Source: Oscillospiraceae bacterium (GTDB lineage: Bacteria > Bacillota > Clostridia > Oscillospirales > Butyricicoccaceae). From it: DNA of 32,982 nt. This document shows positions 23,795 through 32,507 of this stretch, in pieces; positions within the stretch are counted from its first letter, which is position 1; every line of letters begins with the position of its first letter. The position numbers were made by a program, and so were the translations under genes. The stretch is taken from positions 1 to 32,982 of the forward strand of contig SVKW01000005.1 in the NCBI GenBank assembly GCA_015068285.1, read 5' to 3'. The notes below the pieces were generated by a model that searched no databases, had not been told where the DNA came from, and was given only the letters and a program-made list of their open reading frames with translations.

Positions 23795-26179
23795 TTATTC
23801 AATTACAATAAGCTCGGACAATGCACGGGTATACGCGATGTACTGCTCATTTTTAGTCATATCGCGCGGCACAGCATATACCTTATCAAACTCAAGACCT
23901 TTTGCGCTTTCGATGTCGATGAAAGACACCTTGTCTTTTTCTGTCTTTCCAACCACAACAGCGTCGTTTTTCTTATACATCGAAACAACGCGCTTCATAT
24001 ATGGTGACTTCAGATCTTTGCAGATAATTGCAACACGCTTGCCTTCTGTATCAAGGCTGATATACGGTAATTCCTCAAAGTCCATATGCTCAACTTCAAC
24101 GCCGTTGATACCGACAGCCTGCGTTGTCATATCAAGCTTTTCATTACTGTAATCGGCAATCTGAATCGTATTGCGATAGTTGATAGGAAGTTCAAAATGA
24201 GAAAATCCGCGAATCATATCAAGCTTATTCCAGTCATCTGTGCCTCTGCCGATTTTTATAAGCTGATTTGTGTCGCCGTAGATATTGAAGATTACTCCGC
24301 CGTTGACCTTGTTCATCAGTTTATATTCGCAAGGCGAAATATCCTGACCTTCGTCGACTGCAAGCAGGGCATCACTTGTTCTTATCTTGCCGTACATAAG
24401 ATAGAAGAATAAAAGCTTTGCGTAAATGTAGAAACGATAATGCTCGATGTTTTTCAGCTCGCTGATAGTTTTGTTCCATTCGCCGACAGCCTGTGCAAAG
24501 CTTTCGGCAAAAATCTCCTCTACATCAAAGGAAAGCAGACGGTCACGGGAGCGGATAAGGGAGTTGAATTCATCTTCCGAGATAGTTTTGCTCCTTATCT
24601 CCTCGATTTCCTTTTCAACATCACCTACACCCTTTGTATGGTCGATAATTCGCTGTTTTGCAGCGGCAATATCGTCGTTATAGGCTGTGATATTTCTGTA
24701 TGAGCCTGCAATAGCATCGTGTGGAATGCCGAGCAGATGGAGATGCCATTCAAGATTAGGTGTTTTATAGTTGATGCGCGAAGCATTCTTGATTGTATTA
24801 GGCTCTCCTCTTTCGAGATTCTTTTCGACAATCGATTTTGCCTTACTTACAATAAGACGGTGCATCGTATCACGCTCTCGTTCATATCGGGCAATATGGA
24901 CATGGTCGCGGGATATTTTTTCAAGAAGGCTTGCCTTACGCTCTTCGCGCTGGGCAATCATTTCTCGTGCCGAGTTTTCACCGCTGAGAATTGCCGAGAT
25001 GGTCTGGAGATAAACGTCAATTTTCTTATAAGTATTGTCGTCGAAGACTATATTTTTATTGAAACCAAACTTTTCGTTAATCTTGTCGATCTTTGAATAT
25101 GAAACTTCTTCTTCAAACTTATCCCAAACATCTTTGTATGCTTTGTTCAGCGCTTCTTCAAACTCATCAGAGTATAAATAGGCGAGGAAATCCTGCGGAA
25201 GATCCTTTTCGCTGATGATTTTATCGGCATTTTTAAGGATCTTCGTTCTGATTAGCTTTTTCTCCTTGTTTTTCTGATTCATCGGCATAACTTTGCGGGA
25301 AATGACGTGTTCTTCATACTCACTGAGGAGATAGCTGTAATATTTTTCTACTGTTATGCGCTCAATTTTGCTCAGCTCAAGACGCTCCGAAAGAGCGTTG
25401 ATATGCATATTGAACATTTCATTAGGAGTGATAATCTTGACTCGCTCCCAGTTAAGCTTTGGATTATTAAACTTGAGATAGGACAATCTGTGGAGCAAAA
25501 CCATTGTCTTACCGGAGCCTGCACAGCCCTGAACAATAATATCATTTTCAAACGGAAGGCGGTTGATGTTATTCTGCTCTTCCTGCATGGAAACGATGAT
25601 TGGTGTAAGCTCGCGCTGCTGACGCTTTTCATTGAGGATTTTAATGAGAAATGGCTCTGTTACGATGTCAGCACCCATTACATCAGCGCCTGCTCCCTCC
25701 CTGCCTGCGCCATAAGCCATACTCTGATACTCATTTTCATAGGCAACGAGCTCAGCATCTTTTACAAACAGGGCGCGTCTAAGAAGCAATCTGTAATCGA
25801 AGTCGTTATGTGTAAACTCCAGCTCGTTTTTCATGTAGAAACGCTGACCGACAGGCGTACGCCAGTCGTAGACAAGAAACTTATTGTCAAGGTAAATCGA
25901 GCGTTCACCTATATAGGCTATAAGACCTTCGTTTTCGTCACCCTTGACGGCAAAATCCATTCGTCCTGTGTAAGGTGAATTATATAAATTGGCAAACTCC
26001 GCTCTTTCTCTGCGGTTTTCGTTAGCGTCAGCTATTCGTGTTACATCACCGTAAAGCATCTCACCAAAAGCGTTGGTGGCATAAGTGGGATTTTTATCGA
26101 GGAATAAAATATGGTCCTCTATTTCTTCCTTGACTTTCGTAAGGTATTTTTCTTCTTCTTCAAAAACTTTGTCTTTCAT
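23795..26179 (-). CDS. helD: HelD-like superfamily I helicase (RNA polymerase recycling motor/helicase IV type)
   Basis: SPYTGRMDF, YIGERSIYL...LVYDWRTPVGQRFY (HelD N-domain), Walker A IVQGCAGSGKTMVLLHRLSYL, LLAVDEGQDISPCEY, INYRNTIQIADY, IDIESAKGLEFDKVYAVPRD, YIAYTRALSELIVIE. Confidence 0.93.
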   Translation of the reverse strand: MKDKVFEEEEKYLTKVKEEIEDHILFLDKNPTYATNAFGEMLYGDVTRIADANENRRERAEFANLYNSPYTGRMDFAVKGDENEGLIAYIGERSIYLDNKFLVYDWRTPVGQRFYMKNELEFTHNDFDYRLLLRRALFVKDAELVAYENEYQSMAYGAGREGAGADVMGADIVTEPFLIKILNEKRQQRELTPIIVSMQEEQNNINRLPFENDIIVQGCAGSGKTMVLLHRLSYLKFNNPKLNWERVKIITPNEMFNMHINALSERLELSKIERITVEKYYSYLLSEYEEHVISRKVMPMNQKNKEKKLIRTKILKNADKIISEKDLPQDFLAYLYSDEFEEALNKAYKDVWDKFEEEVSYSKIDKINEKFGFNKNIVFDDNTYKKIDVYLQTISAILSGENSAREMIAQREERKASLLEKISRDHVHIARYERERDTMHRLIVSKAKSIVEKNLERGEPNTIKNASRINYKTPNLEWHLHLLGIPHDAIAGSYRNITAYNDDIAAAKQRIIDHTKGVGDVEKEIEEIRSKTISEDEFNSLIRSRDRLLSFDVEEIFAESFAQAVGEWNKTISELKNIEHYRFYIYAKLLFFYLMYGKIRTSDALLAVDEGQDISPCEYKLMNKVNGGVIFNIYGDTNQLIKIGRGTDDWNKLDMIRGFSHFELPINYRNTIQIADYSNEKLDMTTQAVGINGVEVEHMDFEELPYISLDTEGKRVAIICKDLKSPYMKRVVSMYKKNDAVVVGKTEKDKVSFIDIESAKGLEFDKVYAVPRDMTKNEQYIAYTRALSELIVIE

Positions 26180-26261
26180 ATAAATCACCTCTTTTCAAAT
26201 TATTCTTTATATTCCGTTGAGATTATGTTATAATATACTTATCAGATTAAAGGAGGACAGC

Positions 26262-26582
26262 ATGGAAGAGCTTAAAACCAAAATCAAATACTATCTTCGA
26301 AAACTCACCGAGCGGCCGATAATCTGCTTCTGTGTAGCTATTGCCATTCTGTTGCTTCAATATATTTTGCTGGAAATCATTCCATTTCGATTTATAAGTA
26401 CAGTAATTGCACTTCTGATGCAGTTTTCCACTCTTGCTTTGTGCAGTAAAGCCGTTGTTTTTGCCGCCGATGCCTGCTCACTCAGAACAATGATAGCACT
26501 TTTTATGATATTTTTCATTCTGGTGGTCGTTGTTCTCATTTCCTCAGCAGGACTTGTTGTAATGCGCCTTCTGGGAGCCTGA
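26262..26582 (+). CDS. Small membrane protein, unknown function
   Basis: ATG 26262 preceded by AGGAGG; 106 aa with about three hydrophobic segments (PIICFCVAIAILLLQYILL, FISTVIALLMQFSTLALC, MIALFMIFFILVVVVLISSAGLVVM). Confidence 0.7.
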   Translation: MEELKTKIKYYLRKLTERPIICFCVAIAILLLQYILLEIIPFRFISTVIALLMQFSTLALCSKAVVFAADACSLRTMIALFMIFFILVVVVLISSAGLVVMRLLGA

Positions 26583-26603
26583 TATTTTAAATAAAGACAC
26601 AAC

Positions 26604-26632
26604 AATCAGGGCGGGGATTTTCCGCCCTGATT
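26604..26632. terminator. Bidirectional terminator
   Basis: AATCAGGGCGG-GGATTTT-CCGCCCTGATT followed by TTT, between convergent genes. Confidence 0.8.
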
Positions 26633-26647
26633 TTTATGTATAACTTC

Positions 26648-27610
26648 TTATTTCATTGAAGCCTTGATTACTCTGAGAGCATTTTCGTGGTTGATCATGT
26701 CGATTTCACGAGGTGTGAAGTGCTTGGAAAGAGCCTCTTCAAGCTTTGGCATACCTGCATAGTCAACCCATTCAAGTGTTGGAGCGATACCGTCAAAGTC
26801 AGAGCCCCATGCAACAGCTTCCATACCGGCCTTATCCTTGATGTGGAGCATATGCTTTACAACATCGTCGATTGTGGAGAAGTTGCTGCCGTCACGAAGG
26901 AAGGAGCTGGAGAAGTTTACACCGACAACAGAGCCTGTTTCGCCCACAAGCTTGAGCTGTTCATCCCAGAGATTTCTCTTGTGGGAAGCAAGATTTCTTG
27001 CGCAGGAATGGGATGCTACGAATGGCTTCTTGGAGTACTTTGCCACATCATAGAAACCGCCTTCATTGAGGTGAGATACGTCGATGAGCATACCGAGTTC
27101 ATTCATATAACCGAGAGCTTCAATACCGAATTCCTTGAGGCCCTTCTTCATAATTGTATCGTCATCGGAGTTTGGATAGCCGAAACAGTTTTCAAAGTTC
27201 CATGTGAGAGTGATAAGACGGACACCCTTATCGTAGAACTCCTTGATTCTTTCCATCTTGCCCTGAACAGGGTCGCCTTCTTCGATTGTAAGGATGGAGG
27301 ACATCTTGCCTTCAGCCTTATTCTTCATGATTTCATCATAGTTGCGTGCAGGAAGAATGAACTCCTTATTCTTTTCCATTTCGGAAAGATAGACTTCATA
27401 AGCCTTATTGAAATATTTATATGAGCTGTCTTCGCCATAGATTTCCTTCATCTTCATCATAGGAATGAAGATAGCAAAGAACTGAGCAAGGCAGCCGCCC
27501 TTCTGAAGCTTTGCAATATCAATATGACCATCGTTCTCACGAAGAGCAATCTTGCCGTCAGAAAGAGCCATGCGCATAATAGTGTCACAATGCATATCTA
27601 CAATTTTCAT
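26648..27610 (-). CDS. Membrane dipeptidase (peptidase M19 family)
   Basis: MKIVDMHCDTIMRMAL, LTIEEGDPVQG, LITLTWNFENCFGYPN, GMLIDVSHLNEGGFYDVAKYSKKPFVASHSCARNLASHKRN, AWGSDFDGI. Confidence 0.94.
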   Translation of the reverse strand: MKIVDMHCDTIMRMALSDGKIALRENDGHIDIAKLQKGGCLAQFFAIFIPMMKMKEIYGEDSSYKYFNKAYEVYLSEMEKNKEFILPARNYDEIMKNKAEGKMSSILTIEEGDPVQGKMERIKEFYDKGVRLITLTWNFENCFGYPNSDDDTIMKKGLKEFGIEALGYMNELGMLIDVSHLNEGGFYDVAKYSKKPFVASHSCARNLASHKRNLWDEQLKLVGETGSVVGVNFSSSFLRDGSNFSTIDDVVKHMLHIKDKAGMEAVAWGSDFDGIAPTLEWVDYAGMPKLEEALSKHFTPREIDMINHENALRVIKASMK

Positions 27611-27700
27611 AAATGTACCTCCACTTTATTGGATTTTTTTGTGTTTGCTATATTATAACATTAAATTTTGCAAATTAAAAGAAAAATTTGAAAAAAAGAC

Positions 27701-27729
27701 TTGTTTATTTTGGAATTAAGTGATAGAAT
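27701..27729 (+). promoter_or_regulatory. Putative sigma-A promoter for the serine gene cluster
   Basis: TTGTTT (27701-27706) - 17 bp - TAGAAT (27724-27729); implies ~100-nt leader before the ATG at 27838. Confidence 0.45.
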
Positions 27730-27837
27730 AAAAATGTCAATAAAATGGTATTTATGCGAAGCTGTATGTATGTTTCGCTTTTGTGCTATGTTTTGACATT
27801 TAAATTGATTACAATATATTTATTGGAGGAGATTATA

Positions 27838-28908
27838 ATGCATAAGAAACTCTTTATCCCAGGTCCAATCGACTGCCGTCCAGAAGTTCTTGAAAAGCTC
27901 GCTCAGCCAATGATCGGCCACCGTACAAAGGAATGTACAGAAATCGGCCAGAGAATCATGGCTAACATGCAGAAGATCTGGAAGACTAAGAACGTTGTTG
28001 TTATTTCCACAACATCCGGTTCCGGTCTTATGGAAGCTGCTATCAAGTGCTGCACAGCTAAGCGCGCAGCTTGCTTCTCTGTTGGTTCTTTCGGTGACAG
28101 ATGGCACAAGATGGCTACAACAAACGGCGTTGAAGCTGACATCTTCCGTTCCGAAGAAGGTAAGTGCACAACTCCAGAAATGGTTGAAGAAGCTCTTGCT
28201 ACAGGTAAGTATGACCTTATCACAGTTACACATAACGAAACATCTTCCGGTGTTATGAACCCAGTTGGCGAAATCGCTAAGGTTGTTGCTAAGTACCCAG
28301 ATGTAGTATTCTGCGTTGACTCCGTTTCTTCCGCAGGCGGCGCTGATATCCCAGTTGACGAATGGGGCATCGACATCTGCATCACATCCACACAGAAGTG
28401 CCTTGGTGTTCCTCCAGGACTTTCCCTCGCATCTGTTTCCGAAAAGGCTTACAACAGAGCTAAGACAGTTCCTAACCGTGGTCTTTACCTCGACATCGTT
28501 TCTATCTATGACATGATGGCTGAAAAGGCTCAGTATCCTTCCACACCAGCTCTCTCCCTTATGTACGCTCTTGACTGGCAGCTCGATCAGATCGTTAACG
28601 TTGAAGGTATCGAAAACCGTTACGCTCGTCACATCGAAATGGCTGAATACATCCGTGCATGGGCTAAGAAGCACTTCGGTCTCGTAGCTGATGAAGCTCA
28701 CCTTTCCAACACACTTACAGTTATCAAGAAGCCAGAAAACGTAGATATCGCTGACCTCAACAAGAAGCTCGGTGAACTCGGTCTCACAGTTGCTCCTGGT
28801 TACGGCAAGCTTAAGGCTTCTTCCTTCCGTATCTCCCATATGGGCGACTACACAATGGAAGACATGAAGCTCGTTACATCCTCTATCGAAAAGGTTCTCG
28901 GCTTGTAA
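27838..28908 (+). CDS. Class V PLP-dependent aminotransferase, probable phosphoserine (or serine-pyruvate/alanine-glyoxylate) aminotransferase
   Basis: MHKKLFIPGPIDCRPEVLEKLAQPMIGHRTKE; VVVISTTSGSGLMEAAI; FCVDSVSSAGGADIPVDEWGIDICITSTQKCLGVPPGLS (PLP Lys); start at 27838 with GGAGGAG RBS; adjacent to serA. Confidence 0.9.
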   Translation: MHKKLFIPGPIDCRPEVLEKLAQPMIGHRTKECTEIGQRIMANMQKIWKTKNVVVISTTSGSGLMEAAIKCCTAKRAACFSVGSFGDRWHKMATTNGVEADIFRSEEGKCTTPEMVEEALATGKYDLITVTHNETSSGVMNPVGEIAKVVAKYPDVVFCVDSVSSAGGADIPVDEWGIDICITSTQKCLGVPPGLSLASVSEKAYNRAKTVPNRGLYLDIVSIYDMMAEKAQYPSTPALSLMYALDWQLDQIVNVEGIENRYARHIEMAEYIRAWAKKHFGLVADEAHLSNTLTVIKKPENVDIADLNKKLGELGLTVAPGYGKLKASSFRISHMGDYTMEDMKLVTSSIEKVLGL

Positions 28909-28922
28909 TTTGTATTTTCTTC

Positions 28923-28951
28923 TATAAAGGCGTACGCTGTACGCCTTTATA
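28923..28951 (+). repeat. 13-bp perfect hairpin between aminotransferase and serA
   Basis: TATAAAGGCGTAC-GCT-GTACGCCTTTATA; followed by GTTATATTT (poor U-tract). Confidence 0.7.
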
Positions 28952-29024
28952 GTTATATTTACTGAAAAAATCTTCAGGGGGCTCCCCCGCTATTACTATT
29001 TATATTCTAAAGGAGAATGTTATC

Positions 29025-29939
29025 ATGATTAAGATTCTTGCTTCTGACGGTATGGAGAAGGCAGCTGTTGCTCTCCTTCGCGAAAAGGGCTATGAAGTAG
29101 AAGAACAGTTCTACGCACCAGAAGAACTCGGCGCAAAGCTCGCTGAAGTTGACGTATTGGTAGTTCGTTCCGCAACTAAGGTTCGCAAGCCAATCATCGA
29201 CGAAGCTAAGAAGGCTGGCAAGCTTCAGCTCGTTATCCGCGGCGGTGTTGGCGTTGACAACATCGACGTAGCATACGCAGAAGAAAACGGCATCAAGGTT
29301 CGCAACACACCAAAGGCATCCAGCGACTCCGTTGCTGAACTCGCTCTCGGTCATATGTTCGCTCTCGCTCGTTACATTGCAGTTGCAAACGTAACAATGA
29401 AGAACGGCGAATGGAACAAGAAGAAGTACGAAGGTATCGAACTCGCTGGCAAGACACTCGGTCTTATCGGTATGGGTCGTATCTCCCAGTCTATCGCAAG
29501 AAAGGCTACAGCTCTCGGCATGAATGTTATCTACACAGATATCTTCGAAATCAAGGGTCTCCCAGAATCCTACAAGAGCATGAGCCGTGACGAAGTTCTC
29601 GCAAATGCTGACTTCGTTTCTCTCCACATTCCAGCAGCTAAGGACGGCAAGCCAGTTATCGGCGCAGCTGAACTCGCTCTCATGAAGCCAACAGCTTACA
29701 TCATCAACACAGCTCGTGGCGGTCTCGTTGACGAAGACGCTCTTGTAGAAGCTCTTGACAACGGCAAGCTCGCAGGCGCAGCTCTCGACGTATTCGCAGA
29801 AGAACCAGCTAAGAACGAAAAGGTTCTCAAGCACTCCAAGATTTCCCTCACACCACATATCGGCGGCTCCACAAAGGAAGCTCAGGCTCGTATCGGTATG
29901 GAAATCGTTGACATCATCGAAGACCACTTCAAGAAGTAA
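29025..29939 (+). CDS. serA: D-3-phosphoglycerate dehydrogenase (short form without ACT domain)
   Basis: VVRSATKVRKPIIDEAKKAGKLQLVIRGGVGVDNIDV, GLIGMGRISQSIARKATALGMNVIYTD, INTARGGLVDEDALVEALDNGKLAGAALDVFAEEP, LTPHIGGSTKEAQARIG. Confidence 0.95.
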   Translation: MIKILASDGMEKAAVALLREKGYEVEEQFYAPEELGAKLAEVDVLVVRSATKVRKPIIDEAKKAGKLQLVIRGGVGVDNIDVAYAEENGIKVRNTPKASSDSVAELALGHMFALARYIAVANVTMKNGEWNKKKYEGIELAGKTLGLIGMGRISQSIARKATALGMNVIYTDIFEIKGLPESYKSMSRDEVLANADFVSLHIPAAKDGKPVIGAAELALMKPTAYIINTARGGLVDEDALVEALDNGKLAGAALDVFAEEPAKNEKVLKHSKISLTPHIGGSTKEAQARIGMEIVDIIEDHFKK

Positions 29940-29960
29940 TTTTCTTCAATAAAATTAAAT

Positions 29961-29992
29961 AATAGGGACGGATGAGACCATCCGCCCCTATT
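29961..29992. repeat. Imperfect palindrome (REP-like) between serA and DUF1015 gene
   Basis: AATAGGGACGGATG-AGAC-CATCCGCCCCTATT, 13 of 14 bp paired, no downstream T-run. Confidence 0.55.
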
Positions 29993-30029
29993 ACCAAAGT
30001 CAAATAATATAAAGGAGAAACTAACTAAT

Positions 30030-31274
30030 ATGGCAGTTGTAAGACCATTTAAGGCTATTCGTCCTACACCAGAACTTTCCGATAAGGTTGCTGCTCTTCC
30101 TTACGACGTAATGAACTCTGACGAAGCTCGCGAGATGGTTAAGGGCAATCCTTATTCCTTCCTCCACATCGACAAGGCTGAAATCGACCTCGATCCTTCT
30201 ATCGACCATTACGATCAGCGTGTTTACGAAAAGGCAGCTACAACACTTACAGAAATGATCAAGAACGGCACATTCATCCAGGATGAAAAGGCTTGCTACT
30301 ATGTTTACAAGCAGGTTATGGACGGCCGCGCTCAGATCGGTATCGTTGGTTGTGCATCTATCGACGACTATATCAACAACATCATCAAGAAGCACGAACT
30401 TACACGTGCTGACAAGGAAACAGACCGTGTAAACCACGTTGACTTCCTCGACGCTAACACAGGTCCTATCTTCCTCACATACAAGGCTCGCAAGGGCATC
30501 AACGAAATCGTTAACAAGACAATGGAAAATGCTCCTGTTTATGACTTCGTAACAGAAGACGGCATCGGCAACACAGTATGGGTTATCTCCGATGACGCAG
30601 ACGTAGCAGCTATTTCTCAGGAATTTGCTGATACACAGTACCTCTACATCGCTGACGGCCACCACAGAAGTGCTTCCGCAGTTCGTGTCGGCAGAAAGCG
30701 CCGTGTTCAGAACCCAGAATACACAGGTAACGAAGAATTCAACTTCTTCCTCTCCGTATTCTTCCCAGATGAGCAGCTTTACATCATGGACTACAACCGT
30801 GTAGTTGTTGACCTCAACGGTCTCACAGACGAAGAATACTTTGCTGCTGTTGAAAACAAGTTCACAGTTGAAGAATATAAGGGTGAAGGCCAGTACCGCC
30901 CAACAGAAAAGCATACATTCGGTATGTTCATCAACAACAAGTGGTACATCCTCACAGCTAAGGAAGGCACATACGATGCTAACGATCCAGTTGAACGCCT
31001 CGATGTTTCCATCCTCCAGAAGAACCTCCTCAACCCAATCCTCGGCATCGGCGATCCACGTACAGACAACCGCATCGACTTCGTTGGCGGTATCCGTGGT
31101 CTCGCAGAACTTGAACGCCGTGTAAATGAAGGCATGAAGGTTGCTTTCTCCATGTTCCCAACAACAATCGATGATCTTATCGACATCGCTGACGCAGGTA
31201 AGATTATGCCTCCAAAGTCCACATGGTTTGAGCCAAAGCTTCTCTCCGGTCTCTTCATCCACAAGCTTAAGTAA
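30030..31274 (+). CDS. DUF1015 (COG4198) family protein
   Basis: MAVVRPFKAIRPTPELSDKVAALPYDVMNSDEAREMVKGNPYSFLHIDKAEIDL; YLYIADGHHRSASAVR; typical DUF1015 pattern and serA neighbourhood. Confidence 0.9.
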   Translation: MAVVRPFKAIRPTPELSDKVAALPYDVMNSDEAREMVKGNPYSFLHIDKAEIDLDPSIDHYDQRVYEKAATTLTEMIKNGTFIQDEKACYYVYKQVMDGRAQIGIVGCASIDDYINNIIKKHELTRADKETDRVNHVDFLDANTGPIFLTYKARKGINEIVNKTMENAPVYDFVTEDGIGNTVWVISDDADVAAISQEFADTQYLYIADGHHRSASAVRVGRKRRVQNPEYTGNEEFNFFLSVFFPDEQLYIMDYNRVVVDLNGLTDEEYFAAVENKFTVEEYKGEGQYRPTEKHTFGMFINNKWYILTAKEGTYDANDPVERLDVSILQKNLLNPILGIGDPRTDNRIDFVGGIRGLAELERRVNEGMKVAFSMFPTTIDDLIDIADAGKIMPPKSTWFEPKLLSGLFIHKLK

Positions 31275-31289
31275 TCAATTACAAATAGC

Positions 31290-31315
31290 AAAAGCCACTC
31301 AGATGAGTGGCTTTT
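31290..31315. terminator. Terminator (bidirectional) after DUF1015 gene
   Basis: AAAAGCCACTC-AGAT-GAGTGGCTTTT followed by TTATTTT. Confidence 0.8.
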
Positions 31316-31324
31316 TTATTTTGT

Positions 31325-31870
31325 TTAGAACCAGTATTCACTATCCGGGGCATCAGGATAATAATCCATTTCCATAATGCCACCTCTTTCCATAGTTTCA
31401 AAATATGTAAGAGTTTTAAGCGACATTTCATGACCTACAATGATGATGGTATCATGATGGGAATACTTATCGAGTACAGCTCTCATTCTCCTGCGCATAG
31501 GCTCAAGTTCCTCCCATGTGCAGTCTTTCCCTGCTGGGTGAACGCCCTTATATTCCTTGAATTCTTTTGCTGCATCAGGAGATTTCCTCATTGTGTTGCT
31601 CATATCGGCAATCCATTCATGAAGTCCTACTTCAACAGCAACATCAATTCCTGTATTCTTTGAAATGATCTGTGCAGTCTGGAGTGCTCTTGTATACGGA
31701 GAAGAAATGATTATTTTTGCATTTTTAAGACGCTCATCATGGGAAGTTTCTTCAGCTTTTTCGACACCTTCTTTTGCAAGAGGAGCAAAATTCTTGCCAA
31801 ATCCCCAGAATCCATATTTATCTGCCTGTGTATAATCAGGCTCTGCGTGTCGTACGATATATACTTTCAT
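31325..31870 (-). CDS. Histidine phosphatase (phosphoglycerate mutase-like) family protein
   Basis: MKVYIVRHAEPDYTQ (RHG-type motif), ISSPYTRALQTAQII, IIIVGHEMSLKTL. Confidence 0.9.
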   Translation of the reverse strand: MKVYIVRHAEPDYTQADKYGFWGFGKNFAPLAKEGVEKAEETSHDERLKNAKIIISSPYTRALQTAQIISKNTGIDVAVEVGLHEWIADMSNTMRKSPDAAKEFKEYKGVHPAGKDCTWEELEPMRRRMRAVLDKYSHHDTIIIVGHEMSLKTLTYFETMERGGIMEMDYYPDAPDSEYWF

Positions 31871-31880
31871 AAGCTTCTCC

Positions 31881-32507
31881 CTATCTTGCATCCTTTGAGA
31901 AAATCAGAAGTCCTCTGCCCTTGCCTATTGTTACATGGGCAATTTTTTCTGTGATTTCATTGCTTATTCCAAGGCTTTTATAACGATACATTTCCGCATT
32001 TTGAAGCGGATACTTCACACCTTCAAGTATGACACCCTCAAGCTTTTCATCAACCGGCACAATACTCATATACTTAAAGCCGTCAGGCATTGTGTAATCT
32101 CCGCTTTCAAGCTTTGTTATAATATTGCACCTGTCAAAGGCAAATATCTTTGCGGATATCCAATCGGGATTGAGCAGACCGAGCAGATTGGACATCATAT
32201 GGTCTGCCCTGCCGCCAAGTATGCCTGTAAGATAAATCTCATCAGCGCCTGTTTCAATCGCCTTATAAATACAAGCCTCGGTATCTGTCCAGTCTTTTTC
32301 ACACGGATGACGAATCACATCACAATTATCCGCTGAGGGCGCAGAGTCAAAATCGCCGATATGGAGATCGACACCAATGCCCAACTTGTCAGCTTTTTCT
32401 ATGCCTCCGTCGGCACAGATAACATATAAATCATCATTTTCATCATATATTTTATTGATATAATCAATATCACTCTCAGGAGATGATGCGATTATAAGGA
32501 CTTTCAT
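31881..32507 (-). CDS. thiN: Thiamine pyrophosphokinase
   Basis: ADGGIEKADKLGIGVDLHIGDFDS, KDWTDTEACIYKAIETGADEIYLTGILGGRADHMMSNL; TAATG overlap with the upstream rsgA stop. Confidence 0.92.
   Translation of the reverse strand: MKVLIIASSPESDIDYINKIYDENDDLYVICADGGIEKADKLGIGVDLHIGDFDSAPSADNCDVIRHPCEKDWTDTEACIYKAIETGADEIYLTGILGGRADHMMSNLLGLLNPDWISAKIFAFDRCNIITKLESGDYTMPDGFKYMSIVPVDEKLEGVILEGVKYPLQNAEMYRYKSLGISNEITEKIAHVTIGKGRGLLIFSKDAR

Noticed and set aside
27820-28839. 339-aa minus-strand ORF over the aminotransferase
   Set aside because: Codon-bias shadow ORF of a clearly functional class V aminotransferase.
29007-31262. Minus-strand ORFs (306 aa and 413 aa) over serA and DUF1015
   Set aside because: Complementary-phase shadow ORFs; both sense genes are well supported.
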